DNA of 64,000 bases from the NCBI GenBank assembly GCA_024734555.1, contig JANPWX010000076.1, positions 3,189,448 through 3,253,447 of the forward strand, given 5' to 3'. This document shows, piece after piece, positions 1 through 12,300 of this stretch. The notes under the pieces are model-generated. The model ran no database searches. It worked only from the letters and a program-made list of their open reading frames with translations, and was not told where the DNA came from. Source of the stretch: Trochalopteron elliotii (Eukaryota; Chordata; Aves; Passeriformes; Leiothrichidae). The position numbers and the translations under genes are program-made. Every line of letters begins with the position of its first letter. Within the stretch, counting starts at the first letter, position 1.

Positions 1-1703
1 TTGCTGTTTTATTTGGTCCCACAACATTGGGCTGCAGATATGTATTTCACATACACAATACATTTTCCTGTAATTGAGATGCATATGAAGTTGCACCCTG
101 TTACTTCAGTACCATGCTAACATCCTGTGTCTGAGTCCAAAGCAATCAAATTCTTTAAATTTTTACATCCTAAAAAAAGATAAATATATATCTTTGTGTA
201 GGGTTGATCTTGGTTGGCTGCCAGACTCTGACACAACTCATCCTTCTTAAAAGAACATGGGGAGAAAGTAGGATGGAAAAACTTACGGGTCAAGATAAAG
301 ACTGGGAGATCACTTAAGAATTACTATCACAACAAAATAAACTTGAGGTGGAGAGTTTTAATTTGAATTAATGTATATAATAAAATGGAGTAAGATATAT
401 CAGGTGATATATTAGGACAAAATCAGCAAACTTTCTCCTGTGCCCCTCTCTTCTTTCCAGGCTTTCTGTGACATTGAATGTGTTGGCATTAGGCAAAAAG
501 GCAAAGCTAGGTGATATCATGTTAGCTATAGTATAAGATGGCACATTCTAAGATTTCATTCTTAAAATTAATTATAAAGTCAAAATTAAGTTAGTAGAAG
601 GGGTCTAAACCTGTGACACTGATGGGTAATTGGGCAAGTGTCTGGACATTGTTGTGAATGAAAGGAATATTACTAGTGAAAGATACACTAAGTTGCAATT
701 TACTTTCATAGTGAAATAATTACATTTGAATGGTGCATTGTCAGAGACAGAAAACAAGAGCTGACAAGCCCTCCTACCTCTACTGAATAAACATGGTTAA
801 TTTGATTCAAATGTGGTAGCTCAAATTTGTGTTATCCTTTCTCAGTATTTCATTATCACAATTAATGTAGGCAGAGGGAAATCTGGTCAGTCTGTCCAGT
901 GGTGGTGTCATGGGCAGAGTGCCTCATGTTTCTTTTTGAATCCAGCCTTGAATAGTTGCAGTTATTTCTTTTTTGAAGCAAAAATGAAAAATAGGTTTTC
1001 ACATTATAGTTACCAACACACTTTCTTTTTTTTTTCCTCTTTAAGTGTGAATGCAGAATGAATTCCATACACAGCTTCAATATATGTTACAGAAACTAAA
1101 AGTGAAGGTTTGGGGTTTTTTCCTTAGATGACCAATAATTCAGCAAAGTATTTGTGCCAACAAGTGTGTATTATGTCAGTAAATACACCTTTTAAGTTAC
1201 ACACAAAGCACGTTACCTATAAAGCCAACCCCACACCTAATTCTAGTTCTTATCACAAGCTATTGTTCATAGTGCTTTTTCTATTAATATGTTTTCTGAC
1301 TGTTATTCTTATGTATCCACTTTATCTCTACTAAGTGAAACTCCACATAAATAATTGTGGAATCCTAGAAATATAATGAAGTATTTTATATGTTTCACTA
1401 TGTCACCACAACTCATATTAGCTACTGCTATAAACAGGGAGTTCTGAAGAATGCTTCAAACTAGCGTTGATGTTAAAGGTGCACTTATTCATAGATAAAG
1501 ATAAGTGATATATTTTTTAGCAAAGGCAAAGAAACAGAACAGAATGTGGCATTGATCTTGTGTATTTTCTGGTAGTATACTGAGAAGGCCACAGATACTT
1601 ATCCATTTAGAATGAAAAATGAAAAAGAAGCTGAAGGAAGTGAAAGTTTGGGACATTCAGACTAGTAATTGGAAATAATTTATCACTACTGCTGTCATTG
1701 GCT
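1..1703. other. Unassigned AT-rich sequence
   Basis: No gene, repeat family or RNA gene is recognised. The stretch is AT-rich with frequent stops in all frames. The longest open frames here (60-80 codons) have no domain, no credible start context and low-complexity translations, so they are not called. Confidence 0.6.
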
Positions 1704-2135
1704 ACCTGGGCCACTTGGGTAAACACTGGCTCATGTTCAGCAGCTGTTGACCAGCCCCCCTAGGTCCTTTTCCCCAGGCAGCTTTCCACCTAATCTGCCC
1801 CCAGCCTGTAGCACTGTACGGGGTTTTTGTGACCCAAGTACAGGACCCAGCACTGGGCCTTGTTGAACCCCATAACACTGCCCTTGGCCCACTGATCCAG
1901 TTTGTCCAGATCCCTATGCAGAGCCTTCTAAGTGGTGTAGCAAGTCACTGTTACCCCTTGGAATATGAGGTCTTCATTCTTCTCCCTGTACCCATCTTCC
2001 AGCTCAGGAGACTGGTCTTACTGTTGAAGACTGGGACAAAGAAGGCATCACAAGTTCCTCAGCAATTTCCTCTTCCTTAGTCACTATTTTTCTCACTATC
2101 TGGGCTTCCCTGAGGTCACAATCTTTCCAATAGAT
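1704..2135 (-). mobile_element. CR1 LINE fragment, antisense, internally deleted
   Basis: Read on the minus strand, this matches two parts of the avian CR1 (chicken repeat 1, non-LTR retrotransposon) consensus as I remember it. About 1704-1930 corresponds to the part after the reverse-transcriptase core. A landmark on the plus strand is GACCCAAGTACAGGACCC, followed by the antisense of a stretch meaning 'GTTCAACAAGGCC'. About 1975-2135 corresponds to an upstream part of the element, with the landmark 'GAAGGCATCACAAG'. The roughly 1 kb of reverse transcriptase normally between them is missing, so the copy carries an internal deletion as well as being truncated at both ends. It is non-coding and heavily diverged. 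The family call rests on recalled consensus only; the exact edges are uncertain by tens of bases. Confidence 0.8.
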
Positions 2136-2639
2136 CCTCAGTCTGAGCTTGTAGATAATAGACTTTCAATAATTTGTGAGACTAGGAGGATTAGTGGATT
2201 AGTGCACAAGTCTTTGGACACTGAAGGACTAGGTTAAGAGATCTGCTTTGGGTCAAAAGAGAAATGAGTTTGATAATCTCTGCTTAGTCCCTGGGAAACA
2301 TTTGTACAAATCACAGAACGACCTTTAAACATTTCCTACTATTTAAATTCTTTACTTACAAAGGTCAAATCTCATGCTACATGCAAAGAAAATCATCCAG
2401 CAAGGCCATGTCTTTCTCACTGAAACTGAGCTATAAATCCAAAACATACTGAGACTCTCACCACTTAGAAGTCATACTCAGATGGACTATAATGACTCAT
2501 GATTCAAATATCTCTGGTTGAATATTTACATTCTTTTATCTTTTTTAAGCCATCCATTTCACTCTTGCTATTTTTCAGTTCATGTAGTGAAGTGGTCAGT
2601 TCAGTTCCCTCAGGCTGAAATCCAATATAGAAGAACATG
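2136..2639. other. Unassigned sequence between a CR1 and an LTR
   Basis: AT-rich, with no recognised element. Part of it could be extra 5' sequence of the neighbouring CR1 or the start of the following LTR, whose left edge I cannot place exactly. Confidence 0.5.
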
Positions 2640-3512
2640 GACATTTCTATTTTCCAGTGTAGACTAAAACAAACCCAAGGAAAGCACCTCTAGCTCTCTG
2701 TATAGGGTGCTGATGGACAAGTGCTGGCAGCAGCAGTGGCTGCAGTGAAGGTCTGTGAGCAGTGGCTGGGACTGCATTACTCTGGGCATGGCCATTTCCA
2801 GGCGGCTCCAACTCAGCTGCCACAGGGCACAGCTGAGCCCTACCAGCTGAGGTGGGGGAACCTCTGAGGAAATGTGTTAAAGAAAGGGGAAATGACACAC
2901 AAATAGTGTGAAGAGTGAAGGTGGGAGAAGGAGAAACCATCCTAAGAACATCAAGGCCACAGAAGAAGGAGGAAAGGAGATGTTCAGACACCAGAGCAGA
3001 TTTCCCTGCAACCCATTGAGGACTGTGGGGCCCACTTGGTGGAATTGACTGCTGTTTTCTGAAGAAATTCTGGCTCAGGAAGAGCCCTCAAAGGAGCATG
3101 GCTAGGGGACTAGACCCTGTGGAGAGGTCCCTTACAGGAGTAGGGAAAAGTGGAAGGAGGACAGAGCAGTAAAGGTGAAATATTATGGACTGACCACAAC
3201 TGGACTGCTTAAGAGTGAGGAGGCAGAGGATTGTGAAGAACTGAAGCTGAGATTGGGAAGAAGGGAGGATAGGAAAAGGTGATTTTTATTTTGTCTTCAT
3301 TTATCACCACCTTACACTATTTTAATCAGCAATACATTAAATTTATGTTCCCCAAGTAAGGCCTATTTTGCCCATGATGAAAATTGGTAAGTGATCTCCG
3401 TGCCTTTACCTCATCCCAGGAGGTTTTTCATTTCTTTTCTCCTGTCCAGCTGCAAAGAGGGAGAGAATAGCTGAGCAGGGTTCAGGCAGCCAGTCAAGGT
3501 CAGCCCATCACA
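2640..3512 (+). mobile_element. ERVL-type solo LTR, sense
   Basis: The order of landmarks matches a long bird ERVL-type LTR. There is a GC-rich 5' part with CAGCAG repeats, then GAAGAAGGAGGAAAGGAG and CAGAGCAGATTTCCCTGCA. Next comes GACTGACCACAACTGGA, the block TTTTATTTTGTCTTCATTTAT (3281-3303), and CCCCAAGTAAGGCC. The end includes TCTCCTGTCCAGCTG. The 3' edge CCCATCACA fits the family's CA terminus at 3512. The left edge is approximate and no target duplication was found. No primer-binding-site-like sequence follows, and the next 2.5 kb holds no retroviral gene, so this is a solo LTR left by recombination. It was once a promoter and polyadenylation unit; nothing shows current activity. Confidence 0.82.
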
Positions 3513-5983
3513 ACCTATTTCTGAATTTTGTAAATCCAGCTAAAAACATTTTAAGACCATGGCTATGAACATAAGCCCTGTCCAAGAGGTTAGTGTCCTC
3601 AGCCCGCTGTGAATTTATTCAAATGCTCCTTTAAGATGGAATCCCTGGATCGCAGATAAAGACCAATCAGAATAAATTGTAACCTGCCTAGATTTGGAAA
3701 ACATTCATATCTGCATATGGAATCTATTTCAAAGTAAATATATTAGGATGAAATACTATTTTTGAATAACTATTGTTATGTCAATGAATTTGACAGCTGC
3801 AGAAAAATTCTTTTCAGGCCTACAAAAGACAATATTTCTGGAATGACTCCTTTAATCAGTAATGAAAAAAGTGAATGCACTCAATAAAATTTGAATTTGA
3901 AGTATATTGAGGCAGAACCAGTTACACCAAAAATGCATTAATGCCAAAACTGCAGTTTTCATCTTGACTTCAAGTTTAGTGACATATATAGGGGGCATAT
4001 TAAATGCAGCGAATGCTTCAGGCCATAATCCTGAACCTTTCTGAAGGTGTTGCCTTATTGATTTCACTGGACACTGGAAACAAGTGATTCTTTCACTGTT
4101 ACAGATATTTATTGCAGAGGGTAGCATGCATTAAGACTAGAAACAGTTTAAGCCTGTTTTATCTTAACGGTGAAGCATCAGGTGCCTTATTACTATTTTT
4201 CTTTAGAGATGAGTTGGCTTCTAGCTGTGTTTATATTTGCAATTCAGTATGAACTGAAATACAAATACAAAGTTAGTCAAGGCCTAAAAAAATATGCTGG
4301 TGCTCTGAGCTCACTGTTCCACCATTGTGGGCAAGATAGCAGTTTCAGTTTTGAATCCAAATAAGTACTAAACAACTACAGAAATGGAACTTGAAAAAAA
4401 CCAAAACACCTCACTTGTGTGAAAAAAGATCTGTTTAGTTATCAAAAAAATGACTTGTGTGTAATATGCTTATGAGGTCAGATGTGATTGTGTATACAAA
4501 ATAAAGCATTCTGGATCAGACTAATAAATTGTTCAGTCTGTTGTCAAATCTTTCATTGAACATGTGGAATGTTTGGTGAAGGAAACAAAACATCAGAAGT
4601 AAATTCTACATAATGTTAAAGTCAGTCCCATTCTCAATGTTACTAAGTTATTTGTATTTATGTATAACTACAACAAATAGAGTACTTTAATTATCTTGAG
4701 AAAGACTGAAGCTTAGAACGATGGTGCTTTTGAGAAATCAAAATTAATTACAATCATAGAATGTACTCCTACAGACAGTAGATTTAGTAATGTTTTTAGG
4801 AAAGAATACACTTAAGAATTACCAGATTCAGGATATACTTACTTTTATGAAACAATACTAAATAATAATAAGTAACATCTACTATACAAAAAAAAAATTG
4901 CTCTTAACAAAGTAAGACTCAGCAATGACAACAAATTTTAAATTATTTCAGAAGAAAAAAACATGTCACTAGTTTTTGTACTGTATGTTTTGTGTCTGAC
5001 TTTTTTTCTCTGTATAATTTTGTCACTACACTGTTAGGTTAATTAGGCTCATCTCAGGTTTCTATTTTTGCTTAAAAATATTTTTGAAACATCTTGTTTA
5101 CCAAATGACAATGGGCAATAAGCCATTTAAGACAATCAGCCATTTTAAAAAAATCAAATAAACACGAGTAATAATTAAGTTGTTTTTAAACAATATCAAT
5201 ATTTTCAAATATTACTGGAACAATAATATGTAACAAAGCAATATTGCAGTAGGGAATATCTTCAAAGAAACAGAAGAAAATCATAACAATTGACTTTTCA
5301 GCATCACAGTGGGATGTGCTGAAATTGAACTGTGCTCGGCAAAAAGCTAGAAAACAATAGATACTGTGGCAGTACATCAAAGAAATTGTGATATCTTTCA
5401 TAGGAACATGAAAATTAAAGTGTCTTTGAGGTCATGTATACTGGTCCCTGGCTGTGGCAAATCTATTGGAAAGACAGAAACACTAGCTTTGTAGAAGATT
5501 GTTCCCAGATCATTCCTATAATTATAAAAAGGCTTACCCTAATAAGCTCTGTTTTTCAAACTGAATTAATTCATGCTTATGTTACAGGCATTTCCCTCAT
5601 GATATAATTTGTCCATCAGCTTAAATATCTTTTTTTTCTTTGATATTTATTTCCTGAATGATTTAGGGACAGTTATCGTGTGTGTCTGATTATTTTTCTT
5701 TTCTGCAATAAACAGTCTAGGTTTATTTTAGACTGCTCTCCTAACAGTCTTCAGGCCTATTTAGAATTGAACTTTACCTGATTATTTGCTATTTAAAGAT
5801 TTTTCTACATTTCAATACTATCACAGCCTCACAGCCTCGTAAAATGGCATGGTACTTCTGCTTTTCTTGTGTTTGGTAGCATCCTAATATTATTTGCATT
5901 ATTTGTGACAATGGTGTAGTCAGGGCATGAGTAACTGATTACATGCCAAAAATATATTTTTCTTTTTAATTATCTATTATCTA
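3513..5983. other. Unassigned AT-rich sequence
   Basis: No gene or repeat is recognised. I checked specifically for retroviral internal sequence, because LTRs in the same orientation flank it on both sides. There is no gag, pol or env similarity, and the frames are short and AT-rich. It is therefore not a provirus interior. Confidence 0.6.
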
Positions 5984-5990
5984 CTATTAC

Positions 5991-6075
<85 letters not shown>

Positions 6076-6108
6076 GTTATTATTATTATTATTATTTTAT
6101 ATTATTAT
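5984..6108. repeat. (ATT)n trinucleotide microsatellite
   Basis: From about 5991 to 6074 the sequence is an uninterrupted ATT run of about 28 units. It continues, with one G substitution near 6076 and small imperfections, to about 6108. It ends about 10 bases before a solo LTR. A perfect run this long implies high replication slippage, so its length is likely to differ between individuals. Confidence 0.97.
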
Positions 6109-6117
6109 GTGTGTGGC

Positions 6118-6727
6118 TGTATTGGGTCTGGCTGAGAAGAAGTTAATTTTTCCACAGCAGTCCTCAGAGTGCAGTGCTCTGCACTGGTGGCTGGAAAGTT
6201 GTTGGTAACACACTGGTGTTTTTGGCACAGCTGAGCAGTCCTAGCACAGCATCAGCACTATCCAACATTTCACAGTAGGGTGCATGTAGGCGAGAACTTG
6301 GAATGTGACACAATTAAGACAGCTGACCCTAACTGACTAAAGGGTAATTCCATCCCATATGATATTGGCTTAGATATAAAAGCTAAGAGAAGGAGTAGGA
6401 AGAGGGGCATTCATCATTTACGTTTGTCTATCAGAGCAGTAGCTACATGTGCCCAAGACCTGCTTCCCAGGAAGTGACTGGACATCACTTGCTGTTGGGA
6501 GGAGTAGATAATAGAATCTTTGGGTTTTAAATTTTCTTCAACCTTTGCAACCCTTTAAATTTTCTAGCAACCTTTTGCTTTTGTGAAAGTACCTGCTTTA
6601 GTAAACTGCTTTATCTTAACCAATGAGTTATTTTCCATCTTATTTTCTCTCTCCTGTCCAGATGAGAAGGGGGAGTGATAGGCCAGCTTGGTGGGTACCT
6701 GGCATCCAGCAAAGGAAACCCACCAGA
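6118..6727 (+). mobile_element. ERVL-type solo LTR with 5-bp target duplication
   Basis: The 5' end, TGTATTGGGTCTGGCTGAG, and the following ...GGTAACACACTGG... and GCTGAGCAG blocks match one bird ERVL-type LTR family. CCATCCCATATGATATTGG and the TATA-like GATATAAAAGC come next. The 3' end, CTCTCCTGTCCAG ... GGGGGAGTGATAG ... GTGGGTACCTGGCATCCAGC ... CCCACCAGA, matches the family seen at 2640-3512. The flanks are GTGGC (6113-6117) and GTAGC (6728-6732). This is a 5-bp duplication with one mismatch, the length expected for ERVL integrases. No internal genes follow. The element is about 610 bp, a full LTR rather than a fragment. The mosaic of two LTR types may be a true recombinant subfamily. 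Confidence 0.88.
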
Positions 6728-6732
6728 GTAGC

Positions 6733-7849
6733 TCAATGTGTGAATCACACGCTCATTTAAACCACAGTGCTTGGAGCCATGTTATAGTTTTCAGCCTCAT
6801 TTCCTTGCCCAAGTTTCCTTCCTGAAAGTAACATTACTCCCTAGTCTTCTGCAATTCTTAAACTTCATTACACAATTGCAGATTTTTTGCAAAGCAAGTC
6901 AATGAAAATATTAAGTTAAAGAACTGCTCCACAGGGAAAGGACACTGTCTTTACTAAGAGAGCAAGCATTTGTAAATTATTGTCATCTCTTTGTTTCCAT
7001 TAATTACACTTATCCATGCTTCTCTAGGGAACTGCAATTTCTTATCCTTACTGTATCTGAAGTGCAGCTGAGATATATTACACTAGTCATATCTAGTCTT
7101 TAGAAAAAGATTTTAAATTTATCAGACACAAATTACTAAATATACCAAAACTCATATTTTCCTCTGTTCTATTGTCATTTAAATTACAATGTGAAACCAA
7201 AAGTGACTCATGTATATCTCATTTGTTTGAAATATATTGCTGGAGAAATGATGCTTTCCAAGATCTTTTAAACATAGAAATGTTGATTTCTTACATATAT
7301 TTGTTGCCAGTGCAGATGTTTAATAACTCAACAGTTTACCATACTAAAACTATCATTATAAGGATAAGAAAAAATGTAATTATCAATGATTAAGATCTCA
7401 ACCTCCAAAGGTTTTGGAATAATCTTTCTATAAATAATCTCATTTAACTTCTGTCAATGTTTACATTTCTAATTCTTTGAAACACTTAATACATACCTAA
7501 TTTCAAGCATGCATTAGCCTCACTGAGGTTAAAAAGATATCAATTTAAAATTAAGCATTTGTGATAAAACAAAGAGGAAACTACATCCTGGCAAGATGTT
7601 TGAGTTTATAGAGAGGTCTTGTGAAATTCAGACAAATTTTCAAACCTGTGAGTTCAATAGTTCTTAAAATATGGTACACAGTTACTGCTTTGATGTTTTG
7701 ACTTGATCTAGCCAGCTCATCTGCCTGGATTTTTGAGTAATTTCTTGCTGCATTTTCTCTTCACAGTGTGTGGAAACCTTTAAATGGCTATGTGAAAGAG
7801 AATTCCAGCAACCCATTCCAGTTGAATCTTCACTGCTAGTGAGATCATA
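6733..7849. other. Unassigned AT-rich sequence
   Basis: No recognised gene or repeat. The stretch 7740-7850 may be very diverged CR1 leading into the next feature, but the similarity is too weak to call. Confidence 0.55.
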
Positions 7850-8445
7850 GGAATATCATGAAATTCGGCAAAGGTAAAACCCATGTCTTACAATGAGACC
7901 AGAATAAGTCTGTGTTCCAGCACAGGATGTGCTTGCAAAGAGCACCCTGCAGGTCAAACACTTCAGCATATGCCAGCATTCTGCTCAGCATCAATCAAGG
8001 ACAAGGGCATCCTCTTCTGCACTGGAAAGAACTTTGCCAGCATGTTGAGGTAGGTCATTCCACTGATGCTGGTGAGACGTGTGGAGTGCTGAGTCCATTC
8101 CTGAGCTCCCCAGTAAAAGAAACGCTGCCAAATTGAAGCAAACCCTCTGAGAAACCACCATGTTGGTTAGGCATCTGAAGCCCATGACGTATCAAGACAG
8201 ACTGAGACAGTTTGGATTGTTCAAATGAAGAACAGAAGGCTGAGGCACTGTAATTTGTCCCGAAGTATGTTGTGAGAGGACACAGAGCAGAAAGAGTTGA
8301 GTTTTCTCAGTACTGTACAGAAAAGGTTGAGAGAGAGTGAGCATAAGTTGTAACTAGAAAAAACACCAACTCAGCATGAATAGACAGTATTTTACAGTCA
8401 GGTTGGTTATGCATTGGATAGGATGCTCAGATAGCCTGTCAGATG
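7850..8445 (+). mobile_element. Old CR1 LINE fragment, sense
   Basis: Diverged but collinear with the CR1 consensus downstream of the reverse transcriptase. ATCATGAAATTCGGCAAAGG (7856 onward) stands for 'ctcatgaagttcaacaaagg'. The stretch around 8040-8120 reads as 'gtgattccactg..ctggtgagac...gagtgctgagtccattcctgagctcccc'. GAGACAGTTTGGATTGTTCA follows near 8205. The end near 8340-8440 resembles the 'aagttg...aggctgcccag' part. Many indels and substitutions indicate an old copy. The terminal ATTCTATG repeats are not seen, so the 3' end is lost or unrecognisable. Short open frames across it are shadows. Confidence 0.68.
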
Positions 8446-9249
8446 TCCATCTAGACCAAATCTTCTTTACCCTCTTCAAAATAATATCCTTTAGAAGCTT
8501 CATTAGATATAAGTGCTACTAGTACCTCTACAGAAGCATCTGTGAAGACAAGATTTGGTTCAATTCTAGAAGTGAGATATGAATTTTATTGCGTAGTTGG
8601 GAAAAAAGTCTTATGTAGTCCCATTAATTGGTCTGAGTTGCTAATAACAATCACCTTTATGTAAGATAATGAATCAATTAATCCCCTTATAGTGGGGGAA
8701 AAAATGGTGCTGCAGTCAATCTTCATTATACAAAACAGACTAGGTAGGACATCATGAACATAGTAAGTAATTTTTTCAAAGTCTGCATGAATGTCTTATT
8801 CACTTTGGGATTCACTTCACAGTTCAGAAACTAACTTTCAAAATATTAATAGTATTTTTAAGTTATTTCAAAATATCTCCTGCAATCAAACAGCAAACTT
8901 AGACTGATCTGCTTCTAGTTTGACAACTTTAGTCCAATCCAGAAAAGAAGCCTTGGCTCATTGACTTTAGGAGGCTTTAGATAAATTTTATTAAAACTAA
9001 TAGGAACTGGTTACAAACAGAGAGGAGAGAGGCCTTCTTGAAACCTGGCTATACACAAAGGAATAACTTGACTAAAACTGAAAACAAAGTGCATTATAAA
9101 TCACACACTTGGACAGGATTGTTTTCCTGTGGGGTGTCAAATAAATGCTTAGTTAAACAGTAACCTTCTCCAGTCATCACTGGCTCTTTTAATTGTTTCC
9201 CAAAGAATGAGAAGAAAAGTCTGTGCAGCAATAAACAGTCCCATGGAAT
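8446..9249. other. Unassigned AT-rich sequence
   Basis: Nothing recognised in either strand. Confidence 0.55.
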
Positions 9250-9302
9250 AAGGATCATAAAATGGCTTGGGTTGGAAGGAACCTTCAAGATCATCTAGTG
9301 CC
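9250..9302 (-). mobile_element. CR1 3' tip, antisense
   Basis: The plus strand reads ATAAAATGGCTTGGGTTGGA followed by AGGAACCTTCAAGATCATCTAG, the reverse complement of the last ~50 bp of CR1. It is a severely 5'-truncated copy, typical of incomplete target-primed reverse transcription. A run of T follows directly at 9305-9318. Confidence 0.88.
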
Positions 9303-12300
9303 GTTTTTTTTTTTTTTTAATATGAGGCTGGAAGAAGGCTGCAGTAACTTGTCAGCATCCCAAGTTATTCTCTGAGAGGATGTGATGGCTTCCTCATTCT
9401 TTCATATTTATGCATTTGTTCTCGCAGTACACCTAATCAAACCTCATTTGTAGATCCCTAAATTGTATGCTATTTTTAAGTTTTATTGTACATGGTATGT
9501 TTTGCATATATTCTATACTTTTTCTCTTTTTTTCTCTTTAAAATGCCTAAATCTTTTTTTTTTACCCAGCTCCCCAAATAACATTCTCCTGTTGTGTTTT
9601 CTGAGCTACTGGGGTAGAGAAAAAAATAAATTAGATTAAAATTATTCTTATATATACTGCAACAGCCACCACAGTTGGACATTCCTAAAGTATTCGCAAT
9701 CTCACTACAAATTTTATAATGTATATAACACTATATATCACATACATATTCAAAGACAGCTGCATATTCTATATAGACTGGTTACAGAGGTCTTCAGCAC
9801 AGGAAATAGTCTGTCTTCACCCTTCAACAGAATTTGAACCATTTTACCTTGACAAAAATCTTGGCTCCCAGTTCACTTCCACGTTCTGATTCCCCACACA
9901 CAAGTATGTTATTTCACTCCTAGCTCTTTTGTGGTCAGCCAAATAGGTCCATCCAAGAAGATGTATCAGCACACAGACACAGTTCTCAAATTATTGTTTT
10001 CCTCTGTGGCCCCTCTGTTTTTATCAATGAATCAGCTGTGCCAGTCTTGGCTACTTTGGCTTCATAGTCTGTCAAAGCTGTATCAAAAGTACTTTCTCCT
10101 CCAAATATTTCCTTGTGTCACTGCTCCATAACGTGTGACATATATCCCTAGCAAAATATTGCAAAAATACAACAACAGGAAGCTGTAACACAGCTCAGAA
10201 ATTGCTTAAAAATGAAAAATATAAACCAAAAAGATCTGAATTGTATGCTTATCACAAGGGTTTGAGAGAAAAGCGATCCAATGTTATAATTTTAATTCTG
10301 ATTGGGAGATTCACACCAAGACTATGAACCTGAGACCCTGTGCAATACTAGCTGGAGAATAGAAAATTTCTCTTTTAAAATTTTCTGGAGTAACCTTCTT
10401 GTGTTGGAATGCTCATACATTTAGCTATGTCCACATTTAACCAATCTAGGCAAATGGAAATTAAAATTGTATTTGTCCTGAATAACAATCATCAGCAAAT
10501 TTCTGACTTGGTAACCTACGAGTAACAGTATTATTGTATTATTCATTGTTCCCAACAGGTGGTAGTGTTCAATTTGCAAAATAATCTAATATAACATATC
10601 ATAATTTTTTATGGGAAGAGTTGTCATTAAACATATGTAAATGGGCACAAAATATTTAAGTAAAATTTACCTTTGGACTTTTTCCATTTGCAATATTCAA
10701 ATGTAGAAGAAAACATATGGTTGAATTATTTATTTATTATAGAATGTGGTTTATATATATTTTATTGTTTGAATTTACTGCCAAAATCTTAAGAAAACCC
10801 AAAATACTAGACAATGGACTTTCATTCTATGAAGTTTTAAAAACTATATAATTCTTCTATATTGGATACCATTAATTTATTTAGAAAGTAAGCATTCCAA
10901 AATAATAAATGAATGTAGAAATATAGTACAATTGTAAATTAAATCTTTAACAACTTTGACCTGCACACATGAAGTTTTTTCTCATCAAATCAGAATTCTC
11001 ACAGGAAAAATATTTTATTGCACAGTAGTATCATTACCTGAAAACACATCAGTACAGCATTGGAGATAATATCTAGTGGCAATGGTGTTCTATGTACCTT
11101 TCTTCAAACCAAGCTAGAGCACAGCTGTCAAGAATGTTGGCCTCTGCATCATTGCTTCCTATCTATAACCATAAATAACAAATTTAATCCAGCATATTCC
11201 ACATAAACTCAAAATTAAACAATCAGTATTCCATATTAATTTTGAATTGTGGCACGCAGTTACATTCTCTCTCTTTTGGCATTCTGCACAAGCAAGAATA
11301 TAATATCACATGGTTGTAAAATACAGGCTTTCATTTTCATTCTTGAAATTGCACAGATCAATCTAATGATTGAGCAGTCCTGAAACCATCACAAAGGCAT
11401 ATATTCTTTTTGGCAGAAGTTTGCTACTTTCACCTGAACAGCACAAAGAAATTGATTTTTCTGTACTCCCAGTGTTAAATTTTATTGACTGTTAATGTTA
11501 ACAAATGTAAAAACTTAACTAAGGTTTTAATATTTTTCTGTTTCTAGTATCTTTGTTTGTCCTTTAATATGATAGCTGAACTTTTACCACTTTCCTCTTT
11601 GGTATTGGGTTGGAGTTTTGTTTTTTTTTTCCCCAAATTGACATGTTGATGGAAGTTCTTTGCCTATTGGTTTTTGTTTTTTAGACACCTATTAGATAAA
11701 TCATTTACTCAGTTACTTATCCTAAAATATCTGCTAGTGCATGAAAGACATAGCAGTGACTTGAATAAATATCCAATCAGCTTCTCTCTCCCTCCAGTAA
11801 AACAACAATCTGAACTGAACTCAGGAGTTCACACCCTTTGTTCTGCTGTCTGTTTTGTTTGAAAGGCTCATACTGTCTTCCTCAGTTAATTCTGTAAAGT
11901 AAGGGTAATTGTATAAAGCCTTGCACATATAAGGTGTTTGCTTCATATTTTCAGCCATAGTAAGACAGGGAATGAAGCAAAGATCCCAAATTTATTATAG
12001 ATATATTTCTTCATGACAGAGTCCACAGCTTCAGTTCTGTAGAAGAGACTATAAGCCATCAAGTTCTATTCACACAGTGATTTATATCTCTGTTTATCTT
12101 TGCTTCTAGGGAGTCATTTTCTGAAATTGATACTAAAACTGGAACCTCAAACAATATTTTTTTTCCTGGTGGAATCCTTTTTTCTTCCATAAACTTTTTA
12201 GAGATTAAAACAATGTATACGTTATCTTGAGATAGCCCATAAAAAAAAGGCTTTTCTCATTTTTAAACAATATGAAGTACTGTACACAGGTTGTGTAAGC

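Noticed and set aside
2647..2991. 114-codon antisense frame
   Set aside because: It lies inside the sense ERVL-type LTR and reads the GC-rich 5' part backwards.
3513..6117. Possible provirus interior between two sense LTRs
   Set aside because: No primer-binding-like sequence or retroviral protein similarity. The two LTRs differ in type, and the second has its own target duplication.
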